From Lunularia cruciata (taxonomy: Eukaryota > Streptophyta > Marchantiopsida > Lunulariales > Lunulariaceae), in assembly GCA_948567375.1 (NCBI GenBank), contig OX419757.1, forward strand, positions 21,824,001-21,888,000: a stretch of DNA of 64,000 bases, in the 5' to 3' direction. The translations under genes were made by a program, and so were the position numbers. Position 1 is the first letter of the stretch, and each line of letters begins with the position of its first letter. The notes below the pieces were generated by a model. That model had not been told where the DNA came from. It made no database searches and saw only the letters and a list, made by a program, of their open reading frames with translations. Shown here piece by piece: positions 21,341 through 32,570 of the stretch.

Positions 21341-22294
21341 GTGGCTCCTAATCCAAACAAAGGTAAGGGGATAGCATCCATAGATGTGGTGGAGAGCAAG
21401 TATGAGAAGGGAGAGTGCTCAAACTCCAAGAGTCTTAATTTGGAGCTTTTGGCACAAGAGAAGAAGAGAGCTCGTTTTGCAGAGGATGTTCACTCTTCTC
21501 AAGGATTTACTCCAAGTAAAGATACTCCTATGTCTATTAGGAGCACTCGCACCTCAACACCATCAACAACAAAGACTCCAAGGAAGAAGTTGGGGATGGA
21601 GGATTTCTTGATTTCAAAGCAACAATGGAACTACAATGTGTTGGAGGATGTTGGTAGTCACAAGGCTAACATCACAGTGGGCCAATTGATTGCTTTGAAC
21701 CCTACCTTGAGAAAGGAGCGTAGAGGTGGTTTGAGTTCTACAAGGAGCAAGAAGAAAAAGAAGGCAAAAGCTCTAGTATCAATGGGGGTGGTGGATGCCA
21801 AGCCAGCACCATGGGAGGGTTGTGAATATGCCTCTAAGATTGATGTGAGAGTGAATGGTCACAACATCAAGGATGCATTGGTTGATGGAGGATCAGCTGT
21901 GAATGCCATGTCAGAAAGGTTGATGAAGAATTTGCGTATGATACCCTCAAGACCTTCAACATTTGTGGTGAGCATGGCAAACAAGCAACAAGTTCGACCA
22001 ATAGGGATGATGGATAAAGTTGTAGTTTCAGTTATGGGAGTTCAAAATCTCATGACTTTCCAAGTCTTGAAGGATTCAAGCTATGACTTACTTCTTGAGA
22101 GGCCATGGTTGAGAGCAGCACGCACAACTGATAGATGGCACAAAGGGTACTTGAGGATTGGGCCATCAAACCATAAGGTCACAGTTCCTATGACTAACAC
22201 CACCAACACTTCACATTCAAATACACCATCTTCTGATTATTGGGAATCAGATTCTAAAGGAGGAGCTTCAGGTGTGGACACAAGCATGGAGTAG
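21341..22294 (+). pseudogene. Element A protease region
   Basis: Lysine-rich linker (RSKKKKKAK) followed by a retropepsin-like domain: ALVDGGSAVNAM at about 21880, with DGG where DTG or DSG is usual, then SYDLLLERPWL at about 22080, matching the ILGRPWL block of Ty3/gypsy proteases. The frame continues to a stop at 22292-22294. Cleaves the polyprotein in active family members. Confidence 0.85.
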
Positions 22295-22303
22295 GAGACT
22301 TCT

Positions 22304-23299
22304 ATGGAGGAGGATGAATCTGAATCTGATTCAGATGTGTATCCCTTGTGTGCTATGGATTTTGCACCTAAGCCAGAGGTTTTGAAGGACCCAGACAAAT
22401 CACCATTGACACTTGAGGAGGTAGAGAGAAGGTTAGCTACACTCAAGTATGGCTCAAATGTTACCAAGGAAGAGAAGGTGAGATTTGAAGAGATTTTCTG
22501 CAAGTTCATCCATGTGTTTGCTTTTAGTTACAAGGATTTGAAGGAAGTCACCTTGGAGGAGCACAAGATAGAGGTGGAGTCACATGCAAGACCAATCCGC
22601 CAAAAGCAATGTTGCATTAGCCCACCAATATCTTTGGTTGTGAAGGAGGAGATTGATAAGCTCAAGGAGGCTGGATTTATCTTTGAGGTAGAGAATTCAG
22701 AATGGGTGTCTCCAATTGTCATTGTGAAGAAAAAGAATGGCAAGCTTCGGGTATGTGTGGATTACAAGAAGCTCAATGTTGTTACCAAGAAGGACTACTA
22801 CCCATTGCCATTCATTGATGAGATTTTGGAGGAGGTTGCAGGTCATGAGAGGTACAATTTTGGAGATGGTTATAGTGGATATAACCAAATCAAGATTGCA
22901 CCAGAGCATCAACAACTCACCACATTCCCCACACCTTGGGGAACTTACGCTTTCAAGGTCATGCCTTTTAGGCTTTGCAATGCTCCAGCCACATTCCAAC
23001 AGTTCATGAACAAGGTATTTGAACCTTTCATTGGGAAATTTGTGAGAGACTTCATTGATGACTTTTGTGTCTATGGGAGCAAGGAGGAGCACTTTGAGCA
23101 CTTTGAGCACCTAATCAAAGTCTTGCAATGCTTGGATGAGGCAAATGCATCACTCAACCCAGAGAAGTGCATTTTTGGATGTGAAAAAGGTCTACTTTTG
23201 GGGCATATCATCTCCAAGGATGGAATAGCAGTTAATCCTAAGAAGGTGAGGAAAATCTCACACCTTCTATTCCCTTCAAGCTTGACAAAGTTATGCTAA
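22304..23299 (+). pseudogene. Element A reverse transcriptase
   Basis: All main blocks are in order: WVSPIVIVKKKNGKLRVCVD, YPLPFIDEILEEVAG, YSGYNQIKIAPE, MPFRLCNAPATFQQFM and the active-site box FIDDFCVYG, where YVDD is usual; both aspartates are kept. The first catalytic position is in a GDGYSGY context (LDGFSGY expected). C-terminal thumb (LNPEKCIFG, LLGHIISKDGI) is present. Stop TAA at 23297-23299. Confidence 0.92.
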
Positions 23300-23950
23300 T
23301 TCTTGGGGATGGTTGGATCCTATAGGAGGTTCATCTTCTCATTTTCCAACAAGGCTTATGCATTGACCATCTATATGAAGAAGGGTGTAGATTACATGGT
23401 GATTTTGGAGGACAAGGAGGCTCTCAAAGCTTTTGAGGAGCTCAAGCAATCCCTTGTTGTAGCTCCAATTCTTGCTAAACCTGATTGGAGTAAGCCTTTC
23501 ATCCTTTACACTGATGCTTCTAATGTAGCTATAGGATGCACTCTCAGTCAATTAGACCAAGATGGGCATGATCATCCAATAGCTTATGCTAGTAGGCAGA
23601 TGATTTCAACAGAGAAGAACTACACTATCACGGAGAGAGAAGGGTTGCCAGTGATCTTTGGTCTCAAGAAGTTTAGACACTACTTGATTGGAGGGAAAGC
23701 CACCATTGTCACGGATCACAAGGCTTTGAAGTATATCTTCAACAAGCCTAATGTTGAAGGGAAACTAGCAAGGTGGATGATACTCTTGTCAGAGTATGAC
23801 TACACCATTGAGGATAGGCTAGGAAAGAAACATGCTAATGCTAATTGGTTATCTAGAGCCTATGATCATGATGGAGATGAGCCAGTGGATGATTCCTTCC
23901 CAGATGAGGAGCTCATGACAATCTCAGTCACTCAAGAGGTTCCAATGTAG
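23300..23950 (+). pseudogene. Element A RNase H
   Basis: Continues the same frame. Readable blocks: GSYRRFIFSFS, KPFILYTDASNVAIGCTL, IAYASRQM, NYTITEREGL, IVTDHKALKYI and HANANWLSRA, the RNase H domain typical of Ty3/gypsy elements with its acidic residues. Ends at TAG 23948-23950. Confidence 0.92.
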
Positions 23951-25128
23951 TACAAGGAGATTGTGGATTTTGTGACAAGAGGTAACTATCCAGAAGGGAT
24001 TCATGCTAGGGAGAGGAAGGTCCTTGCAGCAAGATCTAGACCTTACACAATGGTGGAGGATATTCTTTTTCACCAAGGAGCAGATGGTCTACTTTGAAGA
24101 GCAGTGGGTAAGGAAGAGTCTATCCTACTCATAAAGGAGTTTCATGAAGGTTTAGTATGTGGAGGACACTTTGCATGAAAGGTGACTGCTTTCAAGATTC
24201 TAGATGCACGTTACCATTGGAGAGGGATTTTCAAGGATTGTCTTGATTATTGCAAAACTTGTCATGTTTGTCAAGCTTTTGCTAGAAAGTCTACACCCAC
24301 TCCACCACTTAGATCAATTCCATTACTAGGACCTTTTGAGAAGTGGGGAATTGATTTTGTAGGTCCTCTCAATAGAACCCCAAGGAACAATTGGTACATT
24401 GTGGTAGTTAATGATTACCTTACCAAGTGGGTTGGTTGAGGCTAGACCATTGAGGGACAAGAATGAAGATGAAGTGGGTAGATTTCTTTATGAACGCATT
24501 ATCACAAGGTTTGGATACCCTTTGGAGTTGGTTTCTATAAGAAGAGGAGAGTTTATAGGGCGCATTACTACAACCATGCTACGACATTTCTCTATCACAC
24601 ATAGAGTAACTACATCCTATAAGCCAAATTCCAATGGCTTGGCAGAGAGAACCAATCAGACCTTGTGCATGATGTTGGCCAAAGATGCAGAAATGGAGGG
24701 GGCTAAACATCATTGGGACAAGAGGATTCATGCAGTTTTGTGGGAGTATAGGACAACCATGAAGACTTCCACCAGATATTCTCCATTTCAATTGGTGTAT
24801 GGTATTGAGTCTACCTTACCTTTTCACTTTGATCTTCCTACCTTCCAAAGCATTCATAGGAGATTGACGAAAGCACAAGGAGGTGATGCATAGAAGTCAA
24901 GGAAGGATCAACTCATGGAGTTGGAAGAGGCAAGAGCAATTGCTATGGTTTGAGTGGAGCAAGCCCAAAGGAAACAAAAGGAGAGCTATGACAAGAGGCA
25001 AGGCAAGAAGAAGGTGGAGACTTTTAAAGAAGGTGATTGGGTAATGTTGTTTGATTCCATTCGATTCAAGAGAGTGCAAAAGAAGTTTTTGCCTAAGTAC
25101 TTTGGACCTTTCATAGTGGAGAAGGTGT
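23951..25128 (+). pseudogene. Element A integrase, 5' part, cut by B2
   Basis: HHCC zinc finger (HEGLVCGGHF to CKTCHVCQAF) and core (KWGIDFVGPL). A four-base tandem duplication at about 24428-24436 shifts the frame inside the core (TKWVG then stop, against TKWVEARPL in the next frame). The second catalytic aspartate is lost: VSIRRGEF for VSDRGGEF. The glutamate block NGLAERTNQT is kept. The C-terminal part (SYDKRQGKK, EGDWVMLFD, KYFGPFIVEKV) is cut at 25128 by B2 and resumes at 31735. Confidence 0.9.
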
Positions 25129-25865
25129 TGTAATACTCTGAGGACAAGAGAAGAGAGAAAACACAGATTGCACACTCAAACATTCGATGCCCCAAGGGAG
25201 CACCTTCTCTTTATTATATAGACAAAGAGGATCTCCTCCAAGGAAGCTCCACCATAGGATTAGGGACACAGATAGGTGACATGTCAGCAAGCTCCACCCT
25301 TGGATTACTTACTTGGATGGGTGACCTGTCTGGTCTAGGTCCTATCTGGTTGGTCAAATGAGCTTTGAGCGGAGGGAATCTTTTAGGGAATCTTCTAGTA
25401 GGAATCTCAGAATCACGAGAGTAAGGTACCGTTGGAAAGCTCTCAACGAGACCAACCAGGGGGGGAGGAAGGACAGCTTCTCCTCTACTGGGGGGAATCT
25501 GCACATTTTTGAGGCCTAATTCATCCGTTTAGGCCTCCGAAATTGCCTTCAAAGATTTCAGGCATATTTCGGTTCCTACTCTATTAGTAGAAGTCCCCTT
25601 TTGGTGATATCTCTTTCTGATCTGTTTAGTCCGTCATGTGTAACATCCTTCCAGATGTTACCAAACCAATTCTCACCTTTAAATCATATGTCTAGCTATT
25701 GGTTCTAAGGTTCTCAAGTTTATTTTGGTTTCTGCCCTATTAGTAGAAGTACTCTTTTGGTGATACTTCTATCTGATCTATTTTGACCATCATGTATAAC
25801 ATCATTCTAGATGTTACCAAACCAAATTTCACATCTAGATCATATGGCTAACCCTTGGTATTACA
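25129..25865 (-). repeat. 3' LTR of B2
   Basis: Pairs with 30995-31734. On the minus strand it is preceded by the purine tract AAAAGGAGGGAGGTC (25866-25880). Contains the same two-unit U3 as B1. The homopolymer run is only 6 long here. Confidence 0.93.
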
Positions 25866-25878
25866 GACCTCCCTCCTT

Positions 25879-28800
25879 TTAAGACACAACGTCCTCGTTG
25901 TGCAGTTGTTGCTCAAATGCTTGCACCAACACCGGTGCATGTGCCAAATTGGCAGCGGGTTCCCAGGTTATTTCAAAGAGGGGGTAACCTTTCCATTGTA
26001 CTAGATATTCCACCCGCAGATGGCGAGTACCACGCATGCGCCTTTGGAGAATCCGCTCCACTTCATATTCCTCTGTGCCATCAATGACTATCGGACAAGG
26101 TCGAATGTCCTGTGTGGAAGTACCTTGGCCTGATCGGGGAGCATATCTGCATAATAGGGAGATATGGAACACTGGATGGATCTTCATGTGTGGTAGTAGC
26201 TCAAGGTGATAGGCCACAGCGCCGATGCGATGAAGAATCGAGAAAGGCCCAATAAAACGAGGTCTGAGCTTACGACATCCAACTAATGTGAGATTGGTTG
26301 TCGATAGCCACACTTGATCCCCAACATTGAACTCCATGTGCATACGGTGTGCATCAGCATACTGCTTTTGTCAATTTTGTACAATCTGTAACCTGTGCTT
26401 GGCGCTTTCCACACCTTGTTGGATTCTAGAAACAAATGTGTTGACTGCATCAACCTTGGTAGTCACTGGACGGATCTTCATCAAGCTAGAAGGTGTGAAG
26501 GGATGCTCACCATACATGAGGAAGAATGGAGTGACCTGGGTGGAGGCATTCACTGAATTGTTGTAAGCAAATTCCACCAACGGTAGTAGGGTGTCCCACC
26601 TCTCTTGCTCTTCTAAGGTGAAGCCGCGTAACATGTCTTCAATCGTGCGATTAGCCCGCTCTGTTTGGCCATCTATTTGTGGGTGGTAAGTTGTAAACAT
26701 GGCCAACTTGGTTTTGAAGAAACCAAAGAGTGTTCGCCAAAACAAACTGGTGAATTGGGTGCCTCTATTGGTGATGAGTACTCTAGACAAGCCATGGTGA
26801 GCAAAGACTGCATCTAAGTATAGTTGAGCTAGTTGTGGAGCGGTCACCTCCTTGGTGGTAGGGCGTACATGAATCATTTTGCTGAGCCGGTCCACAAAGA
26901 CCACAATGGAGTCAAACCCTGAGGTGGTCTTGGGTAATTCACAGACGAGATCCATACTCACTTGTTCCCAACGTTGGGTAGGAGTGGGAAGAGGTTGAAG
27001 GAGCCCTGCAGGAGCTTGATTAGAAGCTTTGTTTTGTTGACAAAGTAGGCAGCTACGCACATAGTCCATCACATTGTTGCTCATCTTGGGTCAATAGTAA
27101 TGGCGCTTGACTGCCTCCAAGGTCTTGTCCACTCCAACATGAGCTGCAATGGCCGAATCATGACATTCCGCTAGAATGGTGGTGTGTAATTCTGGGACAT
27201 TTGGGATCCACAATCGGCCCTCCCAAAAGGTGAGTCCTTGGGTGCTAGTGACACCTTTGCACGATTGCGCTTCTACAATCTGTGGATCAGTTTTTATAGC
27301 AGTTAGAATCTCTTGCCAGAATTCAGGGTTAATCTTAACCTCTGCCGCCAAGTTGTTGGCCATTGGCATGCGGGTGAATGCATCTGCAAGTTGCTTCTTA
27401 CCTTCCACGTAGGTGATTGTCATGTTGAAGCGTTGTCGCCACTCTGCCCACCGAATTTGGCGACGAGATAGATCCTTCTGCGTCTCGAGGTAAAATAGAG
27501 GTTTGTGGTCTGTCTCTACTACAAATGCCTTCTTGCCCAGGTAGTGCTTCCAATGCTTGGTTGTTAGAACGATGGCCAGCTCTTCTTGTTCTGTGGTGTG
27601 GTAGTTGCGCTCTGCCGGTAACAACTTTCGAGAGAAATATGCAATTGGATGCCATCTGTCATGCCACTCTTGTTGTAGGACTGCTCCTATTGCTACGCTT
27701 GATGCATCCGTAGCCAACTTGATTGGATGTTTTGGGTCATACCACTTCAAGATTGGTGCATGTAGCAAGGCGGCCTTCAATTCTTGAAAGGCCAACTCTT
27801 GTGCAGTTCCACATGTCCACTTCTTCCCCTTGCCAAGTAGTGCCGTTAAAGGCTGTGCAACCTTGGAGAAGTCCTTGACAAATCTATGATAGAATCCTGT
27901 CAACCCCAAGAAGCTCTTAAGTTGAGTCTGATCTTGTGGGGCACTCTATTTTTGAATGGCCTCTATTTTATCTGTCAATACTTGAATGCCCTCTGCACTT
28001 ACTCTATGCCCTAAGTAGTCTACTTCAGACTTGCCAAACTCACACTTTGAAATTTTGGCGTACAACTGATTCTGTCTTAGAATTTGGAGGACCTCTCATA
28101 GATGTTGTTTGTGTTCTGTCATCGTGCTACTATATACTAAGATATCATCCAAGAAGACGATAACAGACTTATCCAAGTATGGACAAAATATGTCATTCAT
28201 TAGGCTCATGACAGTGGCAGGCGCATTGGTGAGGCCAAAAGGCATCACAAGATACTCAAAGTGGACATACTTGGTTTGAAAGGCAGTTTTGTACACATCC
28301 TCCTCTGCAATTTGGATTTGATTGTAACCGCTCTGCAAGTCCAGTTTGGTGAAGTATCTCGCTCCATGGAGTTGCTCAAACAGGTCATCCATGCAAGGTA
28401 AGGGGTATTTGTTCTTCACTGTTTGCTGATTGAGACCCCGATAGTCAATGCACATGCGGATTGTACCATCCTTCTTCTTCACAAACAAGACAGGGGCCCC
28501 ATATGGTGATACGCTAGGTTGGATGAACCCTTTCTATAGCATCTCCTCAATTTGAGTCTTACACTCCTCCAACTCATGAGGTGATAGGCGATATGGGGCC
28601 TTACAAGGAGGTGTCTTCCCCGGGAGTGTCTCTATTTTGTGATCTACTCGCCTTTTAGGTGGTAATCCTGAGGGTAGATCATCGGGAAAGACATCTTGAA
28701 ACTCATCCACCACATCCTTCAATTTCTCAGGAATTTGTCCAGCGAGTTGTGCACTCTGGACTTCTCTTATTAGACCCAAAAAACATTTATCTGTCTTATA

Positions 28801-29313
28801 GACAGTTGTCGTCCCTACGACATATAGAGGCAGTTTCTGCCTGTGTGATTTTTCTTTAACCCCAATGATTGACCATTGGTGGGTTCTCACTACTTTCTTC
28901 CTCCAATCCACCATTGGGTTGTACTACTCCATCCATGGCATGCCTAAAATTGCATCATAATGGGCTAATTGTATCACTCGCCACTCAATTGCTTCCTGAT
29001 ATTCTCCTACAGAAAGGGTTACCCGTTTAGGTAATGATTCAATCCTCTCTGTTTGCCCATTTGGTAACTCTACTTCTTCACTTCCATCTCTCTCTAGATC
29101 CATTCCCAAGCTTATTGCAACAGAGCAAGACAAGAAATTCTCTATTGCTCTTGGATCTATTAATACTCTCACTTGATTACCTTCTAGGATTCCATTCACG
29201 ACAATCAATTGTGAGGTTGCCTTTCGGGATCTTTGCGCATTATTCTTCTTCCTTCCCTTGCTTCTCTGCTTCCTTATTGAGCCAGTAAGGCCGCGAGGTA
29301 CATTTACTGGCGA
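25879..29313 (-). pseudogene. B2 pol: protease to chromodomain
   Basis: Same domain order as B1. Protease shows IDPRAIENFLS, with the same DPR in place of DSG. Reverse transcriptase shows [10 protein letters not shown] and FLDD. RNase H has TDASSVAIG and TDHKPL. In integrase the second aspartate is changed (TNRGTQF), so this copy could not integrate DNA. The chromodomain (25900-26090) is complete and ends in a normal stop. Stops absent from B1 lie near 28091, 28531, 28921, 27943 and 27088; most correspond to C-to-T or G-to-A changes relative to B1. A TGA just after LQIVQN is shared with B1. Confidence 0.95.
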
Positions 29314-30392
29314 TCTTCATTTTCTGAAGTGGTTTCCACCTCCTCCTCTTCAATTTGCCTCTCCATGTTGTTCAAAGATTGCCTGTACGAAGGCCGAGGG
29401 CCTCTAGGGAAACGAGTGCGACAATTGGTAGATATGTGCCCAATATGGTCACAATTGTAACAACGGCATTGTTCTCCTCAAGTCCCTTCTCCTTGTGGGA
29501 CTCCATCTCTTCGTTCTTCTACCCGTCCCTGCTCTCATTGAAGCGGCTGTGCTCCTCGATCCCGGAATCGATGGTTGCCCAATTCCATCGGTACTGGTCC
29601 ACCCATGTGTGGCATTTCTGCCCAATAATGTTGAGGTGGAACTACTCCTTCACCGCCACCTAATGCTCCGGCTATTCTCTGCGCACAAGCAATAGCTTCA
29701 AATATCGTGCAAGGGTTTTGCATCATGACTTCTTGGCGAATCTGCTCTTTCAACCCTTGTTTGAAATTGTCGAGAGCCTCTGCTGGACTCATGTCGGTAA
29801 TTGCAACTTGTAGATCTAGAAATGCCTCCACATACTCTTGTATGCTATTCTTCTGTCTTAATCCCCATAGTCGGGTTCGAGCCATCTGCATAAAATCCAC
29901 CGATTGGAAATTCTTGAGCAGTCCTTCTTGCATTGCTGTCCATGTGACCTCCCTTCTTTCTACCAACATGGATCGTTCCCAAGCATCATACCATGTGAGG
30001 GCTTTATCGGTCAAGTACCCACATGCAAACATGCCTACAGCATGCTCTGTGATCTTTGTTGAGAGCAATCAAAAATATCGATTCATTCTCGAGATCCAAT
30101 TCTCCACTACTCCCATCGTACGCTATCCCTTGTAAGGCTTGATGTTGCAGGTCTTCTTCACCCGGAGTAGCAATGTGGCTTCATCGTTGATAGGGTTCGT
30201 AGGCACGGGTGCCTCTCCAAGTACTTCAGTCGCAAGTACTGGGTTTTGAGACGGCTCTTCTTCTTGCATGGCTTGATCGTTCCTAAGGATCTGCACTTGA
30301 CTTTGCAATGTCTCCATGGTCATCTTAATCTCTCAAAATTCATTCAACATCCCTTGCATTCCTTGCACCAGCTCTTGCAACTGCGGATCCAT
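29304..30392 (-). pseudogene. B2 gag with stop codons
   Basis: ATG at 30392-30390 (MDPQLQEL). Capsid core and zinc knuckle as in B1, the knuckle reading CYNCDHIGHISTNC. Stops match B1 at three positions: after NEF, after RYF and before GEQ. A further TGA at about 29532-29534 is specific to this copy, while the B1 TGA at 14870 is CGA here. Confidence 0.9.
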
Positions 30393-30425
30393 GGTTCTTG
30401 CAACACCCAATTGCTAACGTCTACT

Positions 30426-30629
30426 TCAATACAAAGTCAATATAATCACTCTGGAAGGCGCACGAACTATCAAAACTACCATTGGGACCTCAGAAGCTAT
30501 CACTTGTTGATAATACTCCTCACCAAAATTCCTAACCACAAAATCTCTAAACATCAATTTTGGCCTCACTACATAACGGATTTCTACTTGAGTGTTGAAA
30601 GGGAGAGGATTTAGGACATTCATATCCAT
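30426..30629 (-). CDS. B2 small upstream frame b (67 aa)
   Basis: Intact counterpart of 14320-14523 in B1; six residues differ by eye. Lies four bases after frame a. Unrecognised product. Confidence 0.7.
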   Translation of the reverse strand: MDMNVLNPLPFNTQVEIRYVVRPKLMFRDFVVRNFGEEYYQQVIASEVPMVVLIVRAPSRVIILTLY

Positions 30630-30633
30630 ATTA

Positions 30634-30855
30634 TCAGAATAGAATGTAGATCGTCAAATCCCACTCTCTGTCATATATCACCACAGGTAGAATCACCGGG
30701 TTTGGTGAGTTCATCACTCTGTCCATGAATTCCGCACCAAAGTGATAAACTAGCAATACTCTCATATGCTCACGCTGGATGTACATAACCTTGATGTGGA
30801 ATGGGTTTGAGAATGGAAAGCTAGGTGCGGGAAATTGTCCCCCCAGTGCATCCAT
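30634..30855 (-). CDS. B2 small upstream frame a (73 aa)
   Basis: Intact counterpart of 14094-14315 in B1, differing at five residues by eye, while gag and pol of the same element are riddled with stops. That contrast hints at selection or at a recent common source. Unrecognised product. Confidence 0.7.
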   Translation of the reverse strand: MDALGGQFPAPSFPFSNPFHIKVMYIQREHMRVLLVYHFGAEFMDRVMNSPNPVILPVVIYDREWDLTIYILF

Positions 30856-30978
30856 CCCATCCGCTCTCTAAAGTCCTCCTAAGTCTAGCGATTACTCTAT
30901 GTTCTCCACCTCAAATTACTTAGTTTCAGTAGTTCGTGCTATTCCAAGAGGGGTGATCCACTCTCTTGGACTAGAACA

Positions 30979-31734
30979 CTTGCTTTGATACCATTGTAAT
31001 ACTCCGAGGACAAGAGAAGAAAGAAAATACAGATTGCACACTCAAACATTTGATGCCCCAAGGGAGCACCTTCTCTTTATTATATAGACAAAGAGGATCT
31101 CCTCCAAGGAAGCTCCACCATAGGATTAGGGACACAGATAGGTGATATGTCAGCAAGCTCCACCCTTGGATTACTTACTTGGATGGGTGACCTGTTTGGT
31201 CTAGGTCCTATCTGGTTGGTCAAATGAGCTTTGAGCGGAGGGAATCTTTTAGGGAATCTTCCTATAGGAATCTCAGAATCACGAGTAAGGTACCGTTGGA
31301 AAGCTTTCGACAAGACAAACCAAGGGGGAGGGAAGGCCAGCCTATCCTTTGTTGGGGGGGGGGGGATTTGCACATTTTCAAGGCCTAATTCATCCGTTTA
31401 GGCCTCCGAAATTGCCTTCAAAGATTTCAGGCATATTTCGGTTCCTACTCTATTAGTAGAGGTCCCCTTTTGGTGATACCTCTTTCTGATCTGTTTAGTC
31501 CATCATGTGTTACATCCTTCCAGATGTTACCAAACCAATTCTCACCTTTAAATCATATGTTTAGCTATTGGTTCTAAGGTTCTCAAGTCTATTTTGGTTT
31601 CTGCCCTATTAGTAGAAGTACTCTTTTGGTGATACTTCTATTTGATCTATTTTGACCATCATGTATAACATCATTCTAGATGTTACCAAACCGAATTTCA
31701 CATCTAGATCATATGGCTAACCCTTGGTATTACA
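30979..31734 (-). repeat. 5' LTR and primer-binding site of B2
   Basis: LTR 30995-31734. On the minus strand TGGTATCAAAGCAAG (30979-30993) is the initiator-Met tRNA primer site. The homopolymer run is 12 G on the plus strand. Confidence 0.92.
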
Positions 31735-31839
31735 GGTGTGGGGCAATTACACCTATGATCTCAAGGAGTTGGGAGGAAGACACTTTGATAGGATTAACCA
31801 TGATAAGTTGAAGATGTACCATAGAAGGTAGAGAGACCT
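31735..31839 (+). pseudogene. Element A integrase, C-terminal end after B2
   Basis: Starts with the duplicated target GGTGT and completes the integrase C-terminal domain: GVWGNYTYDLKELGG, RINHDKLKMYHRR, then TAG. The match to the GPF-V and RLK-YH pattern of Ty3/gypsy integrases confirms that it joins to 25128. Confidence 0.85.
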
Positions 31840-32570
31840 TCACTTTGAGGACAAAGTAAAAACTTAGTCCGGGAGTAAATGTAACATCCATTTGTGCATG
31901 TGTGTGGTATTGTGATATTTAGCTTGGCATTACAAGTACTTAAGAGATATTATTTATATAGAGATAAAGGATGGTTCTATATTAGTCATGGTTAGCTAAA
32001 GTTAGTCATAGCTAAGATAGAGGGGACCTTACTTTAGAGGAAAAAGAAAAGATGAGCACCATTATTTTGGATTTTAGTGTGTTGACTTGGTATTATTCCT
32101 AGGTGTTTGGCTTTGAGGAAAGAGTTGAGAACTCTTGGGCCCGCAAGCCTTTTTGTTTTGGATTCTTCTTTAGTCCAAGGATAGCCCATGTGAAGGAATC
32201 CTTGACTTAGTGGTTGGGTCAAGATAAGACCATATGCTTAGGGGAATATGCCTATGTGAATATATATTCTTTTCTACTTTTTGACTTTACTTGACTTTTA
32301 GTCTAGTAACTTGAGTTATTACGTAATTAGTAACTTTGGTACGTAACTATTTCACAAGTATATAAACAAGGGATGAGGAGGTACTCATCATCCTTTCATT
32401 TGCAACTATCTCTCTCTCATTGAGTTTTCTAGTGAGCAATATCTTGAGTCTTGGAGTGTTAGCCTTGGAGGAGTATGATGGAGTTGGGGTTCCTTGCCTT
32501 CTTAGTCCATGGTGCGCTACAATAATAGCCATCAGAGGTTCATCCTGAGTGAGAGACAGGCCGGCTCACA
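31840..32570 (+). repeat. 3' end and 3' LTR of element A
   Basis: Short untranslated tail with a weak purine tract (CCGGGAGTAAA), then LTR 31880-32570, 691 bases, TGTAACATCC to CTCACA. Confidence 0.92.

Larger units (their letters stand above)
25129..31734 (-). mobile_element. B2: chromodomain Ty3/gypsy element nested in A, opposite to B1
   Basis: 6606 bases, same family and structure as B1 but on the minus strand, with a perfect GGTGT target duplication (25124-25128 and 31735-31739). LTRs 25129-25865 and 30995-31734. By hand count these differ at about 32 positions, many clustered near 25395-25510. pol keeps one frame over 3.4 kb with stops only. B1 and B2 are 5.3 kb apart and face each other. 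Confidence 0.97.
11503..32570 (+). mobile_element. Element A: Ty3/gypsy LTR retrotransposon split by two nested elements
   Basis: LTRs at 11503-12192 and 31880-32570 bracket a primer site, an upstream zinc-knuckle frame, gag, protease, reverse transcriptase, RNase H and integrase, all on the plus strand. Two 6.6-kb chromodomain elements (B1, B2) sit inside; without them A is about 7.8 kb. Flanks GTTCT and ATTCT are a likely target duplication with one change, supported by the uninterrupted paralog at 36345. Hand comparison gives about 15 differences in 690 bases between its LTRs. Not capable of independent movement: gag-pol has many stops and one frameshift. A2 at 45144-52580 is a second member. 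Confidence 0.95.
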
